Shown: in pieces, positions 43,994-54,725 of the stretch
Layout: the number at the start of each line of letters is the position of its first letter
Numbering within the stretch: the stretch's first letter is position 1
NCBI GenBank assembly: GCA_023678885.1
Contig: CM042986.1
Coordinates: 248,001-312,000, forward strand
DNA: 64,000 nt
Direction: 5' to 3'
DNA from: Pogostemon cablin
Lineage: Eukaryota; Streptophyta; Magnoliopsida; Lamiales; Lamiaceae
Notes under the pieces: model-generated
What the model was told of the DNA's origin: nothing
Databases searched by the model: none
What the model saw: only the letters and a program-made list of their open reading frames with translations
Translations under genes and position numbers: made by a program

Positions 43994-45484
43994 TGACACG
44001 ACCCACCTTACACAACTTATAATCTAAATATTATTTAACATAAACATCATCTTTAAAAAAAAACTGCATATAAATTTTTTTTTCACATAATATGCTTATA
44101 ACCAACACCATCACACCAGTTCAACATACGTGACTGGTTTCTGATACCACTTCAAACCACCCAAACATGTGATAATACTTATTATATTACACAATCAAAA
44201 CATCAGCGGAAACAAAATAAACCCACGGCCTAGCCCAACAGGTCGTCATCTATGTACATCCGCTCAAAACCTTGAAGGAGCTCCACAGCTTGCACAGTCA
44301 CATCACAAACTCAATCATCAACAGGCTCACCTACAATGCATAAACTAGTGAGATAAAAATCTCAGTAAGTAGAAATCATGCATGTCAGTGCATGAAAATG
44401 CATTTAGTTCTCTATCGCCTATTTCCTAATTTTTCTAATTGATCTCTTTTATTTTGAAAACTGTTCACGTTGCGGGATCCCCACGACACACTTATGATAT
44501 GCACCCCAAATGAGCTCAATGGGGACGATTTTTCCGAACCCCGAAAATAGTGCCGAGAACGATTTTTCCGAACTCTGGCAAAGTGGTGGGGACGATTTTT
44601 CCGAACCCCTAATAAAAATATCGGGAACGATTTTTCCGAACCCTGACAGAGATGCATATATAGTGGCCGCACACACTATTAGTATCTTATTAATTTTGAG
44701 GAAAAATACTTTTCATGTTTATGCATGGTATGCACCCAAAACAATTAAATGTGCATCATAAATCATTTACAATATCAATATCAACATTTAATCACAATAA
44801 AGCCACAAATTAATTTCAATTCACACAAATCCACTTCTGAAATAACAACTTCACATCAATCACATAGATCCATTTATAGAATAACCACTTCACCTTGGAT
44901 CCCACGGATCTCTTTTTGGAATAACAACTTAATCTTGGATCCCACATATCCTTATAACCAATATCTTCTCAAGCCACACAAATATATTTTCAATAGTTTC
45001 CAATCACACAGATCTATATAGAACAATAATATTATTTCAAATCACATAGATCCACAACTTGTAACAAATTAATTCAAATAATTCATGTTGTAATTAAATT
45101 GATTACAAATAATCCATAACATAATTATCACATATTAATTACAAATAATTCATAAACAGCATGTTTACGCATTGTAGTTGGACTTCTACTTACCTGGATT
45201 CTGACAGTAATATAAACCCCGTAAAAAACTGTAACTAATTCGCTCCGACCCGCACGTTCCGGCGCGCTCCCTCTTCTCTTTCTCTTCTTCCTCTCTCTCT
45301 CATCTCTCTCCCTCTTCCTCTCTTTCTCCTTTCCCTCTCTCTCTTTTTTTTTTTTTTTTGTAACTTGTCGCTGTTTTGAGCAAATGAGTAATCCCCAAAT
45401 TTATAATTGAGGTTGGGGTTGAAAGTCAGCATGACTTACCACCGCTTAAAATCCTGTTCTAATCCAATTTACTAAATTTAGTAA

Positions 45485-45525
<41 letters not shown>

Positions 45526-45926
45526 CCATTCTTAATTTACGTGCAATACTTAATAGCTAAGATATAATACATTTACAAATTAATACACATACGTGTATAT
45601 CTTTCTACCCACTATTATTATTACGAGAACACGTGTAATACTTAATAATTAAGCAAAGTGTATTTATACTCATAAAATAATTTACTCATATATCCAAATT
45701 AATGCACATAAATATTTATACACTCATATATTCACACACTGTCCCAATTTTTTATCACGAATGTCTCAAATAAAATGTAACGATAAATAAAATATAGAAA
45801 CAATTGTCACATAATTGTCACATTATTATCACATAATTACCACATAATTATCACATAATTATAAAATGCACATAATACAAATTAAATTATATTGACACAT
45901 GAGTAGTGAGAAGCTCGGGTATCACA
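43994..45926 (-). repeat. Gypsy LTR, left copy (3' LTR in element orientation)
   Basis: Starts TGACACGACCC and ends GGTATCACA in plus coordinates. Contains a TTA microsatellite (about 45487-45523), a CT/T-rich tract (about 45270-45358), a minisatellite (about 44521-44640) and a TATA-like TATATA on - near 44656-44662. Confidence 0.95.
44521..44640. repeat. Minisatellite in the gypsy LTR (left copy)
   Basis: Four copies of ACGATTTTTCCGAAC(CCC) spaced 29-39 bp. They lie immediately downstream (element sense) of the TATA-like box near 44660, so the predicted transcript start would fall inside or next to them. Confidence 0.88.
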
Positions 45927-45965
45927 TCCTCCCCAACTTATAAGAATTTCGTCCTCGAAATTTAC

Positions 45966-48900
45966 TTACCTGAAGAGGTCTGGATATTTAGCCATCATCT
46001 CATCCTCTCTTTCCCAAGTAGCCTCCTCAACTAGTTGGTTCCTCCATAATACTTTTACTAATGGTATTTCTTTATTTATGAGCTTCTTCACTTCTCGCCA
46101 CAAGATCTCAACTGGTACCTCCTCATAACTCAAATCTTCTTTCAACTCAACTGGTTCCTGTCTGAGCACATGAGATGGATTTGGAACATACTTCCTTAAC
46201 ACAGATACATGAAACACGTCATGTACTCTAGACATCGATGCTGGTAACTCCAATTTATAGGCAACACTGCCAACTCTCTCAATGATAGTGAACGGACCAA
46301 TATATCTTGGACTGAGTTTCCCTTTCCTCCCAAACCGCATTATCCCCTTCATTGGAGATACTTTCAAAAATACCTGATCACTAACATCAAATTCCAATTC
46401 TCTCATCCGTTTGTCTGCATAACTCTTTTGTCGATCTTGAGCAACTTTCATCTTCTCTCGTATATGGGTAACAGCTTCTGACATTTCACGAATCAAGTCT
46501 GGACCCAAAAGTTTCCTCTCTCCAACTTCATCCCAATGTACTGGAGATCTACACTTTCTCCCGTACAATGCTTCATATGGAGCCATCCCGATGGTAGACA
46601 GATAACTATTGTTGTACGAGAACTCTATCAAAGACAAAAATTTACTCCACTGACCTTGAAAATCCAACACACACGCTCTGAGCATATCCTCCAAGATTTG
46701 TATTGTACGCTCTGATTGACCATCTGTCTGTGGATGGAATGCTGTGCTGAAAGATAACTGTGTCCCCAACGCCTTATGTAAACTCTTCCAGAAAGCAGAT
46801 AAGAATCTCGTATCTCTGTCTGACACAATGGTAAGTGGTACTCCATGGAGTCTGACAATCTCTTGTATATATAGTTGGGCATAACGATCCATGGAATACG
46901 TAGAGCTAATAGGAAGAAAATGAGTTGACTTAGTCAATCGATCCACAATAACCCAAATGGCATCGTGACCTTTCACTGTCTTTGGTAGCCCGATAACAAA
47001 ATCCATCGTGATATTCTCCCACTTCCATTCTGGAATAAATAAAGGCTGCAAAGTTCCTGCTGGTCTCTGATGCTCGGTTTTGACTTGCTGACAAGTCAAA
47101 CATTGCTCCACATATCGAGCAACATCTCTCTTCATCCCTGGCCACCAATAATGTGTCTTCAAATCTCTATACATCTTAGTAGCTCCTGGATGTACAGAGT
47201 AGGGTGTTGAATGAGCTTCTATCATCACTTCTTTTCGAATATCATTCACTTCGGGTAGATATAATCGACCTCCATAACGAATTACGTCATCATCTCCTAA
47301 TTGGAAGTCAGAGGACTTTCCAGAGCTGATATCATTCTTTATTTTGTCAAACAACTTATCCTCCTGTTGACTCTGTCGAATCTTATCCATCAAAGTTGGT
47401 CGAAGTGTCAGAGCTGCCATCCTTGCTTCCAACGATCCTTCCTGAATGATCTCCACACCCATCCTTTGCAAATCAAGCAACTCTGGTTTCTGATTTACGG
47501 TCATAGCAGCTACACTCTGTATTGCCTTTCGGCTCAATGCATCAGCAGCCACATTGGCTTTTCCCGGATGATAGTTGATAACACAGTCATAATCCTTCAC
47601 CAATTCCAACCATCTTCTTTGCCTCATATTCAACTCTTTCTGAGTGAAAAAGTACTTCAAACTTTTATGATCAGTATAGATTTCACAACGTTCCCCATAC
47701 AGATAATGCCTCCAAATCTTAAGTGCAAACACTACTGCGGCTAACTCTAAATCATGAGTTGGATAATTCTTCTCATACTCCCTTAACTGTCTGGATGCAT
47801 ACGCTATCACCTTCCCATTCTGCATCAATACACACCCAAGACCATTCTTTGAAGCATCACTGTAAACCTTGAAGTTTCCTGTCTCCGTAGGAATAGTTAA
47901 GATAGGTGCTGATGTCAATCGTCTCTTCAATTCTTGGAAACTTTGTTCATGTTCCTCCGTCCATGTGAACTTCACATTCTTCCTGGTCAACTGTGTTAAT
48001 GGTGAAGCAATCTTAGAAAATCCTTCAACAAACCTTCGATAATATCCCGCCAATCCAAGAAAGCTACGAATCTCAGTGGGATTTGAGGGTTGTGGCCAAT
48101 TATGGATTGCTTTAACTTTACCTGGATCCACTGAAATTCCTTCTCCTGATACCACGTATCCCAAGAAAACAACTCGGTCTAACCAAAACTCACACTTCTT
48201 GAACTTCGCATACAACTGCATCTCCTTCAGAATCTCTAGCACCTTTCTCAAGTGCAATGCATGATCCTCCTTATTCTTAGAGTAAATTAGAATATCATCG
48301 ATAAACACAATCACAAATTTATCGAGAAATTCCTGAAATACTCTATTCATCAAATCCATAAATGTTGCAGGAGCATTTGTTAATCCAAACGGCATCACTA
48401 AGAACTCATAGTGTCCGTACCTTGTACTGAATGCAGTCTTTGGAATATCCTCCTTCTTTATTTTTAACTGATGATACCCCGACCGCAAATCAATCTTCGA
48501 AAAGATAGCTGCACCCTGTAACTGATCAAACAGATCATCAATGCGAGGCAATGGATATTTATTCTTCACCGTAACTTTGTTAAGATCCCGATAATCAATG
48601 CACATCCTCAATGTGCCATCCTTCTTTCGAACAAACAGAACTGGTGCTCCCCAAGGAGAGAAACTAGGTTGGATGAATCCTTTGTCTAGCAACTCTTGTA
48701 ACTGTATCTTCAATTCCTTCAGTTCAGTTGGTGCCATTCTGTATGGCGCTTTAGATGTAGGAGCAGTTCCTGGTTGTAACTCAATAACAAACTCTATTTC
48801 TCGCTCTGGTGGCAAACCTGGAAGATCATCTGGAAATACCTCTAGATATTCCCGAACTACTGGTACACTATCAAGAACTGGACATTGCTGTCCCTGAACA

Positions 48901-50270
48901 TTCATTACACTCACTAGATACCCCTCACAACCACTTTCCAACAACCGCTGTGCTTTTGCTGCTGATATCATCGGAAATCGAAAGCTTTTCTTGATTCCAA
49001 CAAAAGTGAACGGTTCTCCTTTCACTGGCTGAAAAGTGATACTCTTCTTCTGACAATCTATTGTAGCACCGTATTTTGACAGCCAATCCATGCCCAATAT
49101 GATATCATAATCATTCATAATTAACACAATCAAATTAGCGAGGAGTCTTCTTCCTTCAATAGGTATAACACAACCTCGAAGAAGTTGATTAGTTTGCTTT
49201 GACTCACCAGAAGGTATCATCACCTCATAATTAACTTCTATCAAGTTAGGTGTTCCACCCAACTTTTTCACATACTCAGTGGATACAAATGAATGTGTTG
49301 TTCCAGAATTAAATAGCACATATGTAGAAGTGCCAAAAATAGAGAACTTACCCGTGACAACTGAGGGATTCGCGTCTGCCTCCTCTCGCGTCAAAGTATA
49401 CACCCTAGCTGGAGCTCTTCCCTGCTGTGCCTGCTTCCCTTTCTTAGGACAAGTAGTAGTCACATGTCCTTTCTCCTCGCATGTGTAACACTTTCTCGGA
49501 GGAATTTGACACTCTCCACCATGTGATCTAAGACAATTAGGGCATATAGGTAGTGGCGGCGCCGATGGCACCTTACCCTGATCGAATTTAGGACGCTTGT
49601 TGGGTTCTCCTCGTCTCTGTCCTTGCTCCACTTGAACATTTGAATTCGGCCTCTGAAATGGCATCGGCCTCTTATCAACTCTCCCAAACTGCTGCATTGG
49701 TCTCTGCTGAAATTGACGTCTGATAGCTTGCGCTTGTCTGATCCTCATCTCCGCTTGCTCAGCAATTTGAGCCCTTTCTGCAACGTGTGAGTATGTTGCT
49801 CCATGCAGTCCCGCCATACTCACATCTCTGTAAAGTTCAGGCCTTAAGCCTTCCACAAATCTCTCCACTTTCAGTGCCTTCGTACTCACCATATGTTCAG
49901 CAAACCTCGACAACTGCTCAAACTTACGAAGGTAATCTGTGACTGACATGCCGCTTTGCCTCAACTGTATGAACTCGTTCATCTTTATGGCTCTCACTGG
50001 TGCCGTAAGGTACTTGTTTCTGAAAAGTTCCTTGAACCTTTCCCATGTCATAGTCTTGACATCCTCGATACTTTTAATCGTATCCCACCAGTGGCCCGCA
50101 CTTCCTCGTAACATGAAAGAAGCACATAGCACTCTATCCCCATCTGGAATTCTACTGTATTGAAACATGTTTTCCACCATGCGTAACCAATCCTCTGCAT
50201 CTATGGGGTCTGCTGCCTCCTCAAATATTGGAGGGCTCAACTTTCGAAACCTCTCACAAACCATTTCCAC
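45966..50270 (-). CDS. Gypsy gag-pol polyprotein, 1434 codons
   Basis: Uninterrupted from residue 1 to the stop. Gag core about 1-240 (AEDWLRMVENMFQY, GHWWDTI); zinc knuckle C261-X2-C264-X4-H269-X4-C274; protease motif at 321-325 reads NSGTT where the family has DSG; RT about 500-700 with an intact FIDD loop (656-659); RNase H from about 800 (YSDAS, D805); integrase about 1005-1250 with a His/Cys block, D1090, D1151 and E1187 (35 residues between the last two); and a C-terminal chromodomain-like end (VKVLWRNQLVEEATWE). Intact length is striking beside the dead copia elements. The changed protease aspartate (codon 49308-49310) should block polyprotein processing. In-frame coding continues upstream beyond one stop (see 50310). 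Confidence 0.93.
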   Translation of the reverse strand: MEMVCERFRKLSPPIFEEAADPIDAEDWLRMVENMFQYSRIPDGDRVLCASFMLRGSAGHWWDTIKSIEDVKTMTWERFKELFRNKYLTAPVRAIKMNEFIQLRQSGMSVTDYLRKFEQLSRFAEHMVSTKALKVERFVEGLRPELYRDVSMAGLHGATYSHVAERAQIAEQAEMRIRQAQAIRRQFQQRPMQQFGRVDKRPMPFQRPNSNVQVEQGQRRGEPNKRPKFDQGKVPSAPPLPICPNCLRSHGGECQIPPRKCYTCEEKGHVTTTCPKKGKQAQQGRAPARVYTLTREEADANPSVVTGKFSIFGTSTYVLFNSGTTHSFVSTEYVKKLGGTPNLIEVNYEVMIPSGESKQTNQLLRGCVIPIEGRRLLANLIVLIMNDYDIILGMDWLSKYGATIDCQKKSITFQPVKGEPFTFVGIKKSFRFPMISAAKAQRLLESGCEGYLVSVMNVQGQQCPVLDSVPVVREYLEVFPDDLPGLPPEREIEFVIELQPGTAPTSKAPYRMAPTELKELKIQLQELLDKGFIQPSFSPWGAPVLFVRKKDGTLRMCIDYRDLNKVTVKNKYPLPRIDDLFDQLQGAAIFSKIDLRSGYHQLKIKKEDIPKTAFSTRYGHYEFLVMPFGLTNAPATFMDLMNRVFQEFLDKFVIVFIDDILIYSKNKEDHALHLRKVLEILKEMQLYAKFKKCEFWLDRVVFLGYVVSGEGISVDPGKVKAIHNWPQPSNPTEIRSFLGLAGYYRRFVEGFSKIASPLTQLTRKNVKFTWTEEHEQSFQELKRRLTSAPILTIPTETGNFKVYSDASKNGLGCVLMQNGKVIAYASRQLREYEKNYPTHDLELAAVVFALKIWRHYLYGERCEIYTDHKSLKYFFTQKELNMRQRRWLELVKDYDCVINYHPGKANVAADALSRKAIQSVAAMTVNQKPELLDLQRMGVEIIQEGSLEARMAALTLRPTLMDKIRQSQQEDKLFDKIKNDISSGKSSDFQLGDDDVIRYGGRLYLPEVNDIRKEVMIEAHSTPYSVHPGATKMYRDLKTHYWWPGMKRDVARYVEQCLTCQQVKTEHQRPAGTLQPLFIPEWKWENITMDFVIGLPKTVKGHDAIWVIVDRLTKSTHFLPISSTYSMDRYAQLYIQEIVRLHGVPLTIVSDRDTRFLSAFWKSLHKALGTQLSFSTAFHPQTDGQSERTIQILEDMLRACVLDFQGQWSKFLSLIEFSYNNSYLSTIGMAPYEALYGRKCRSPVHWDEVGERKLLGPDLIREMSEAVTHIREKMKVAQDRQKSYADKRMRELEFDVSDQVFLKVSPMKGIMRFGRKGKLSPRYIGPFTIIERVGSVAYKLELPASMSRVHDVFHVSVLRKYVPNPSHVLRQEPVELKEDLSYEEVPVEILWREVKKLINKEIPLVKVLWRNQLVEEATWEREDEMMAKYPDLFR

Positions 50271-50480
50271 ACGTTCTACTTGACGTCTATCTTGGTTTGC
50301 ATTACCCTCTTATTGTCCACCCATATCTCTCTGTTGAATCAGTTGTTGTATCTGTTGGAACTGGCGCTCAACCAGTTCCATTAGTCGAGTAATCACCGCA
50401 TCACGATTATTCCCTTCAGGAGGTGCTGCTTGCTCAACAGTCCTATCTCCTTCAGAACTTTCACCTGTAGCCCTTACCAT
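50271..50480 (-). pseudogene. Gypsy gag N-terminus, separated by one in-frame stop
   Basis: From ATG at 50480 the frame reads MVRATGESSEGDRTVEQAAP ... QQRDMGGQ and then TAA (50310-50312), followed in the same frame by 13 sense codons into the 1434-codon ORF. The probable authentic gag start is therefore 50480. Either the stop is a recent mutation or the protein starts at an internal Met. The longer upstream ORF to 50603 crosses the leader and is not needed. Confidence 0.7.
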
Positions 50481-50643
50481 TTTGTCTACAACTACACTTC
50501 CTATACCACATAGCCAATATAATTTATAAGACACATAACAACACAGAATGAAAATAACACTTACTTGCAAAGCTGCGCTCCCAAAGAATGAGTTCATGTA
50601 CATAGACAGTCTGCAGGACCCAAACCGTGCTCTGATACCACTC

Positions 50644-52137
50644 TGACACGACCCACCTTACACAACTTATAATCTAAATATTATTTAACATAAACATCAT
50701 CTTTAAAAAAAAACTGCATATAATTTTTTTTTTTTCACATAATATGCTTATAACCAACACCATCACACCAGTTCAACATACGTGACTGGTTTCTGATACC
50801 ACTTCAAACCACCCAAACATGTGATAATACTTATTATATTACACAATCAAAACATCAGCGGAAACAAAATAAACCCACGGCCTAGCCCAACAGGTCGTCA
50901 TCTATGTACATCCGCTCAAAACCTTGAAGGAGCTCCACAGCTTGCACAGTCACATCACAAACTCAATCATCAACAGGCTCACCTACAATGCATAAACTAG
51001 TGAGATAAAAATCTCAGTAAGTAGAAATCATGCATGTCAGTGCATGAAAATGCATTTAGTTCTCTATCGCCTATTTCCTAATTTTTCTAATTGATCTCTT
51101 TTATTTTGAAAACTGTTCACGTTGCGGGATCCCCACGACACACTTATGATATGCACCCCAAATGAGCTCAATGGGGACGATTTTTCCGAACCCCGAAAAT
51201 AGTGCCGAGAACGATTTTTCCGAACTCTGGCAAAGTGGTGGGGACGATTTTTCCGAACCCCTAATAAAAATATCGGGAACGATTTTTCCGAACCCTGACA
51301 GAGATGCATATATAGTGGCCGCACACACCATTAGTATCTTATTAATTTTGAGGAAAAATACTTTTCATGTTTATGCATGGTATGCACCCAAAATAATTAA
51401 ATGTGCATCATAAATCATTTACAATATCAATATCAACATTTAATCACAATAAAGCCACAAATTAATTTCAATTCACACAAATCCACTTCTGAAATAACAA
51501 CTTCACATCAATCACATAGATCCATTTATAGAATAACCACTTCACCTTGGATCCCACGGATCTCTTTTTGGAATAACAACTTAATCTTGGATCCCACATA
51601 TCCTTATAACCAATATCTTCTCAAGCCACACAAATATATTTTCAATAGTTTCCAATCACACAGATCTATATAGAACAATAATATTATTTCAAATCACATA
51701 GATCCACAACTTGTATAACAAATTAATTCAAATAATTCATGTTGTAATTAAATTGATTACAAATAATCCATAACATAATTATCACATATTAATTACAAAT
51801 AATTCATAAACAGCATGTTTATGCATTGTAGTTGGACTTCTACTTACCTGGATTCTGACAGTAATATAAACCCCGTAAAGAACTGTAACTAATTCGCTCC
51901 GACCCGCACGTTCCGGCGCGCTCCCTCTTCTCTTTCTCTTCTTCCTCTCTCTCTCCTCTCTCTCCCTCTTCCTCTCTTTCTCCTTTCCCTCTCTTTTTTT
52001 TTTTTTTTTTTTGTAACTTGTCGCTGTTTTGAGCAAATGAGTAATCCCCAAATTTATAATTGAGGTTGGGGTTGAAAGTCAGCATGACTTACCACCGCTT
52101 AAAATCCTGTTCTAATCCAATTTACTAAATTTAGTAA

Positions 52138-52175
<38 letters not shown>

Positions 52176-52576
52176 CCATTCTTAATTTACGTGCAATACT
52201 TAATAGCTAAGATATAATACATTTACAAATTAATACACATACGTGTATATCTTTCTACCCACTATTATTATTACGAGAACACGTGTAATACTTAATAATT
52301 AAGCAAAGTGTATTTATACTCATAAAATAATTTACTCATATATCCAAATTAATGCACATAAATATTTATACACTCATATATTCACACACTGTCCCAATTT
52401 TTTATCACGAATGTCTCAAATAAAATGTAACGATAAATAAAATATAGAAACAATTGTCACATAATTGTCACATTATTATCACATAATTACCACATAATTA
52501 TCACATAATTATAAAATGCACATAATACAAATTAAATTATATTGACACATGAGTAGTGAGAAGCTCGGGTATCACA
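50644..52576 (-). repeat. Gypsy LTR, right copy (5' LTR in element orientation)
   Basis: 1933 bp, TGACACGACCC...GGTATCACA, near-identical to the left copy. Its end plus a 3-nt spacer abuts the primer site at 50640. The minisatellite is at about 51176-51297 and the TTA run at 52139-52172. Confidence 0.95.
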
Positions 52577-53020
52577 TCCTCCCCAACTTATAAGAATTTC
52601 GTCCTCGAAATTTACTTACCTGAAGAGGTCTGGATATTTAGCCATCATCTCATCCTCTCTTTCCCAAGTAGCCTCCTCAACTAGTTGGTTCCTCCATAAT
52701 ACTTTTACTAATGATATTTCTTTATTTATGAGCTTCTTCACTTCTCGCCACAAGATCTCAACTGGTACCTCCTCATAACTCAAATCTTCTTTCAACTCAA
52801 CTGGTTCCTGTCTGAGCACATGAGATGGATTTGGAACATACTTCCTTAACACAGATACATGAAACACGTCATGTACTCTAGACATCGATGCTGGTAACTC
52901 CAATTTATAGGCAACACTGCCAACTCTCTCAATGATAGTGAACGGACCAACATATCTTGGACTGAGTTTCCCTTTCCTCCCAAACCGCATTATCCCCTTC
53001 ATTGGAGATACTTCCAAAAT
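52577..53020 (-). pseudogene. Truncated second gypsy internal region (polyprotein C-terminus)
   Basis: Repeats the 3' end of the internal region (133 residues: SPMKGIMRFGRKGKLSPRY through the chromodomain-like tail) with about three substitutions against the first copy. It ends abruptly at about 53019-53021, where sequence switches to copia RT. This is a deletion breakpoint, not an LTR. Confidence 0.92.
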
Positions 53021-54241
53021 AGATGAAAAATCTATCAGATGGACGTGAAGTCAGCCTTCTTGAATGGTGTACTTGATAAAGAAGTCTACATCAAGGAACC
53101 ACCAGGCTACGAGGTGAACGGGCAAGAAGAAAATGTGTTGAAGTTGAAGAAGGCCCTATATGGATTAAAGCAAGCACCAAGGGCATGGAATAGCAGAATT
53201 GACAAGTATTTGGAAGAGAATGGTTTCACCAAGTGCCCACATGAGCATGCACTCTAAGTCAAAGTCAAAGGTGATGATATCTTAATTGTGTGCTTGTATG
53301 TAGGTGATCTTATATTCACAGGAAGCAACACAAAGATGTTCGAGGAATTCAAGGAGGCCATGACTAAAAAGTTTGAGATGACGGATCTTGGGCTCATGGC
53401 ATATTATCTTGGAGTTGAGGTCAAGCAACTTGAGGAAGGAATCTTCATCACACAAGAAGGTTATACGAAGGAGATCCTCAAGAAGTTCAAAATGGAAGAT
53501 TGCAAAGCAATCAACACCCCGGTGGAGTGTGGAAGCAAACTATCCAAGTATGAAATGGGCGAAAAGGTGGATCCGACGCTCTTTAAAAGTTTGGTTGGAA
53601 GCCTAAGGTACTTAACTTGCACGAGGCTAGATATACTCTACACAATAGGGTTTGTGAGTAGATTTATAGAGAATCTAACCATAACGCATTTGAAGGCGAC
53701 AAAGAGAATTCTTCGATATCTCAAAGCGCTCAACTATGACATACTTTATTCAAATACTAATAACTATGAGCTTGTGGGCTATAGTGATAGCGACTGGGCT
53801 GGAGATAGTGATGATTGAAAAAGTACAAATGGATTTGTGTTCTTCATAGGAGACACAACTTTTACTTGGATATCGAAGAAACAACTGATAGTCACACTAT
53901 CTACATGAGAAGCCGAGTATGTAGCTGGCACATCCAGTGTTTGACACGCTATATGACTCAGGAGTTTGTTATGGGAGCTCGGATGGACACAAGAGAATCC
54001 TACGAGGATTTGTGTGGACAATAAATCGGCGATTGCATTGGCAAAGAATCCAGTATTCCATAATCGGAGTAAGCACATAGTTACTCGCTTCCATTACATC
54101 AGAGAATGCATAACGAAGAAAGAAGTTCAAGTGGAGTATGTAAAATCACAAGATCAAGTAGCCGATATTTTCATGAAGCCGCTCAAGTATGAAGAGTTCG
54201 CAAGATTACGAAGTATGCTTGGAATGCAAAATCAAGTTTAA
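53021..54241 (+). pseudogene. Outer copia RT-RNase H part, 3' half
   Basis: Resumes at KIYQMDVKSAFLNGVL and continues with LKLKKALYGLKQAPRAWNSR. A stop (TAA 53255-53257) precedes the catalytic loop, which reads YVGD (53297-53308) rather than YVDD: the first Asp is Gly at 53303-53305. Then LGVEVKQLEEGIFITQEGYT, YSDSDWAGD and, after a stop and shifts near 53816-53966, the RNase H/C-terminal part (CVDNKSAIALAKNPVFH, SKHIVTRFHYIRE) to 54241. A TGA replaces the Trp codon just before KIYQ. Confidence 0.88.
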
Positions 54242-54248
54242 GAGGGGG

Positions 54249-54720
54249 TGTTGAATATTAAACTTAATTTTGTGGAGATGTCATGAGAATTCTAGATAAA
54301 TTGGGAAGATGTGAATCTTCTAGGTTGGTAGAGACATTTGTAACTAGAATTCTCTAGAATGGGAAATTAAGGAAAAGGAGAAAAAATAATCTAGAGTAAT
54401 GTAGTGAAAGAACAATCTAGAAAAAACATGTGATAAAATATAAGTGAAATATCTAGATTAGTTGGAGCTTAGTAGAATTATCTAGATGAAACTAGTATAG
54501 AATGATCTAGAATATAAGAGATTGTACTCTTGATTACTATAAATAGGTGCATGGTGTATCATTTTGTGGTACACAAATAAAAAGTTTTAGTGAAGTGTGT
54601 TATATCTTAAATCTTGATCTTTCCTTCAAACTCATTCTATTACATTTTGTTCACCCAACCCACCAATCCCTATACCCGTCCACAAATCTACACATATCCT
54701 TCCAACCTTATATTCCTACA
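54249..54720 (+). repeat. 3' LTR of the outer copia
   Basis: 472 bp, TGTTGAATATTAAAC...TTCCTACA, followed by CAAAT. TATA (CTATAAATAGG) near 54537. Diverged from the 5' LTR by roughly 5-6%, so clearly older than the gypsy insertion. Confidence 0.93.
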
Positions 54721-54725
54721 CAAAT

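Larger units (their letters stand above)
43994..53020 (-). mobile_element. Young Ty3/gypsy element (Tekay/Del-like chromovirus) in LTR-internal-LTR-partial internal form
   Basis: On the - strand. LTRs 43994-45926 and 50644-52576 are both 1933 bp, TG...CA, and differ at only a handful of sites plus microsatellite lengths, so the insertion is young. The primer site (TGGTATCAGAGCACGG on -, plus 50625-50640) is complementary to initiator tRNA-Met; a purine tract borders 45927. Beyond the second LTR, 52577-53020 repeats the 3' end of the internal region, i.e. a second, truncated unit. Domain order gag-PR-RT-RH-IN-chromodomain-like tail is gypsy/chromovirus. The sequence left of 43994 (CTGTT) should be the target site; its partner has been deleted. 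Confidence 0.93.
41656..54725 (+). mobile_element. Ty1/copia element split by a nested gypsy element
   Basis: The outer copia runs 41661-54720 with CAAAT target duplications at 41656-41660 and 54721-54725. LTRs are 471 and 472 bp and differ at roughly 5-6% of positions by eye. A primer site TGGTATCCGAGCC follows the 5' LTR and a purine tract AGAGGGGG precedes the 3' LTR. The left half (gag to integrase core) and the right half (RT middle to RNase H) are separated by a gypsy complex (43994-53020); the copia sequence between the late integrase core and RT position KIYQMDV is missing. Protein wording suggests a TNT1-like (Tork/Ivana-side) lineage; tentative. Dead element with many stops and shifts. 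Confidence 0.92.

Noticed and set aside
44412..44676. Overlapping ORFs in the gypsy LTR with GSEKS/VRKNR repeats, duplicated at 51064-51331
   Set aside because: They are three-frame readings of the 4-copy minisatellite; no evidence for a protein.
47301..47744. 147-codon + strand ORF inside the gypsy element
   Set aside because: Antisense to the RNase H/integrase coding region; composition mirrors the real frame.
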